NCBI GenBank assembly: GCA_016765235.1
Contig: JAESQH010000075.1
Span: 1-7,043 of the forward strand
DNA from: Paracoccaceae bacterium
Lineage (GTDB): Bacteria; Pseudomonadota; Alphaproteobacteria; Rhodobacterales; Rhodobacteraceae
Direction: 5' to 3'
DNA length: 7,043 nucleotides
Shown: positions 6,255 to 7,043 of the stretch, piece by piece
Layout of the letters: the number at the start of each line of letters is the position of its first letter
Numbering within the stretch: position 1 is the stretch's first letter
Notes under the pieces: model-generated
What the model was told of the DNA's origin: nothing
Databases searched by the model: none
Seen by the model: only the letters and a program-made list of their open reading frames with translations
Position numbers and translations under genes: made by a program

Positions 6255-7043
6255 ACTAACAGCTGCTCAGGCAATGGTGCGATATCTATCGGTCCAGATG
6301 AACGATCAAGGGGAACGGTTTTTGGAAGGTTGCTGGGCAATATTCGGTCATGGAAATGTGGCCGGAATTGGCGAAGCTCTTCACACGGCCGGGGATAATT
6401 TTCCAACATGGCGTGGCCACAACGAGCAGGGAATGGCGCATGCGGCGATCGCATATGCCAAGGCACATAATCGTAAACGAGCTATGGCAGTTACATCCTC
6501 AATCGGGCCTGGTGCGCTGAACATGGTCACTGCCGCTGCATTGGCGCATGTTAATCGTCTTCCGGTTTTGTTTATTCCGGGGGATATATTTGCCAATCGC
6601 GCGCCAGACCCGGTGTTGCAGCAGATTGAGAATTTCAATGACGGTACGATAAGTGCAAACGATTGCTTCAAACCTGTAAGCAGGTATTTTGATCGCATTA
6701 CACGCCCCGAACAGCTCTTGACTGCATTGCCTCGAGCTATGGCAACATTGACCGACCCCGCGGAGTGCGGGCCGGTTACGCTGGCGTTTTGTCAAGACGT
6801 GCAGACAGAGGCGTTCGATTGGCCAGAAACCTTCTTTACACCGAAAATCTGGCGGCAACGTCGCCCCCATCCAGATTTAACGGAGCTGAAGTTGGCGGTA
6901 GATGCGATTCAGACCTCCACGAACCCAATAATTATCGCTGGAGGAGGCGTACACTATTCCGCAGCAACTGACACGCTAATGAAGTTTGCCGAAAAACATG
7001 GAATCCCCGTCGCAGAAACACAAGCAGGCAAGTCGGCTTTGCC
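6241..7043 (+). CDS. iolD: 3D-(3,5/4)-trihydroxycyclohexane-1,2-dione hydrolase IolD, N-terminal part
   Basis: An open frame of 267 full codons starts at the ATG at 6241 and runs off the right edge with no stop; the full-length enzyme has about 610-620 residues. The N-terminal ThDP-binding pyrimidine domain is clear: an opening TIKLTAAQAMVRYL, then AIFGHGNVAGIGEAL, and RGHNEQGMAHAA, in which Glu62 is the conserved glutamate that activates thiamine diphosphate. SSIGPGALNMVTAAALAH and LPVLFIPGDIFANRAPDPVLQQ follow, typical of IolD. The central domain begins near PIIIAGGGVHYS (about residues 229-240). The C-terminal pyrophosphate-binding GDG motif lies outside the window. IolD hydrolytically opens the inosose-derived trione ring to 5-deoxy-glucuronate. 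The start overlaps the end of iolC by 14 nt, with a weak GGA (6231-6233) 7 nt upstream, suggesting translational coupling. Confidence 0.94.
   Translation, partial: MKTIKLTAAQAMVRYLSVQMNDQGERFLEGCWAIFGHGNVAGIGEALHTAGDNFPTWRGHNEQGMAHAAIAYAKAHNRKRAMAVTSSIGPGALNMVTAAALAHVNRLPVLFIPGDIFANRAPDPVLQQIENFNDGTISANDCFKPVSRYFDRITRPEQLLTALPRAMATLTDPAECGPVTLAFCQDVQTEAFDWPETFFTPKIWRQRRPHPDLTELKLAVDAIQTSTNPIIIAGGGVHYSAATDTLMKFAEKHGIPVAETQAGKSAL

Noticed and set aside
6499..6870. Leftward 123-codon open frame near the right edge
   Set aside because: It is antisense to iolD, whose forward frame is open to the window edge and carries the ThDP motifs.

Overview
The window holds one side of a bacterial myo-inositol utilisation locus. 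The genes, in order, are the start of a leftward Gfo/Idh/MocA-family dehydrogenase (cut by the window edge), an RpiR-family regulator (probable iolR), a three-gene CUT2-type sugar ABC transporter (binding protein, permease, ATPase), a kinase-aldolase fusion (iolC with a C-terminal DUF2090 domain) and the start of iolD (cut by the right edge). The arrangement, the RpiR-type regulator and the IolC-DUF2090 fusion suggest an alphaproteobacterium, most likely of the Rhodobacterales/Roseobacter type. That assignment is inference from gene content, because no rRNA or other marker gene is present.

Layout: 1-404 (minus) is the partial dehydrogenase. 405-502 is a divergent control region with an 18-bp inverted repeat. 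503-1327 is the regulator. 1328-1464 is a second control region with a near copy of the same inverted repeat. 1465-2406 is the periplasmic binding protein. 2407-2472 is a gap with a terminator-like hairpin. 2473-3570, 3570-4349, 4350-6254 and 6241 to the right edge are permease, ATPase, iolC-DUF2090 and iolD. These last four are packed without gaps (1-nt overlap, 0-nt gap, 14-nt overlap), as expected of one operon.

How the genes work together: the transporter brings inositol (or a related cyclitol) into the cytoplasm, and an inositol dehydrogenase oxidises it to 2-keto-inositol. After dehydration by IolE (not in the window), IolD hydrolyses the trione. After isomerisation by IolB (not in the window), the IolC half phosphorylates 5-dehydro-2-deoxygluconate. 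The DUF2090 half is then expected to cleave the product to dihydroxyacetone phosphate and malonate semialdehyde. The regulator probably represses both the divergent promoter and the transporter promoter through the shared operator.

Most of the window is a recognisable pathway. The points most worth a second look are the duplicated operator, the hairpin after the binding-protein gene, and the left edge, where the dehydrogenase sequence stops resembling its family. I saw no tRNA, rRNA, CRISPR array, insertion sequence or phage gene.
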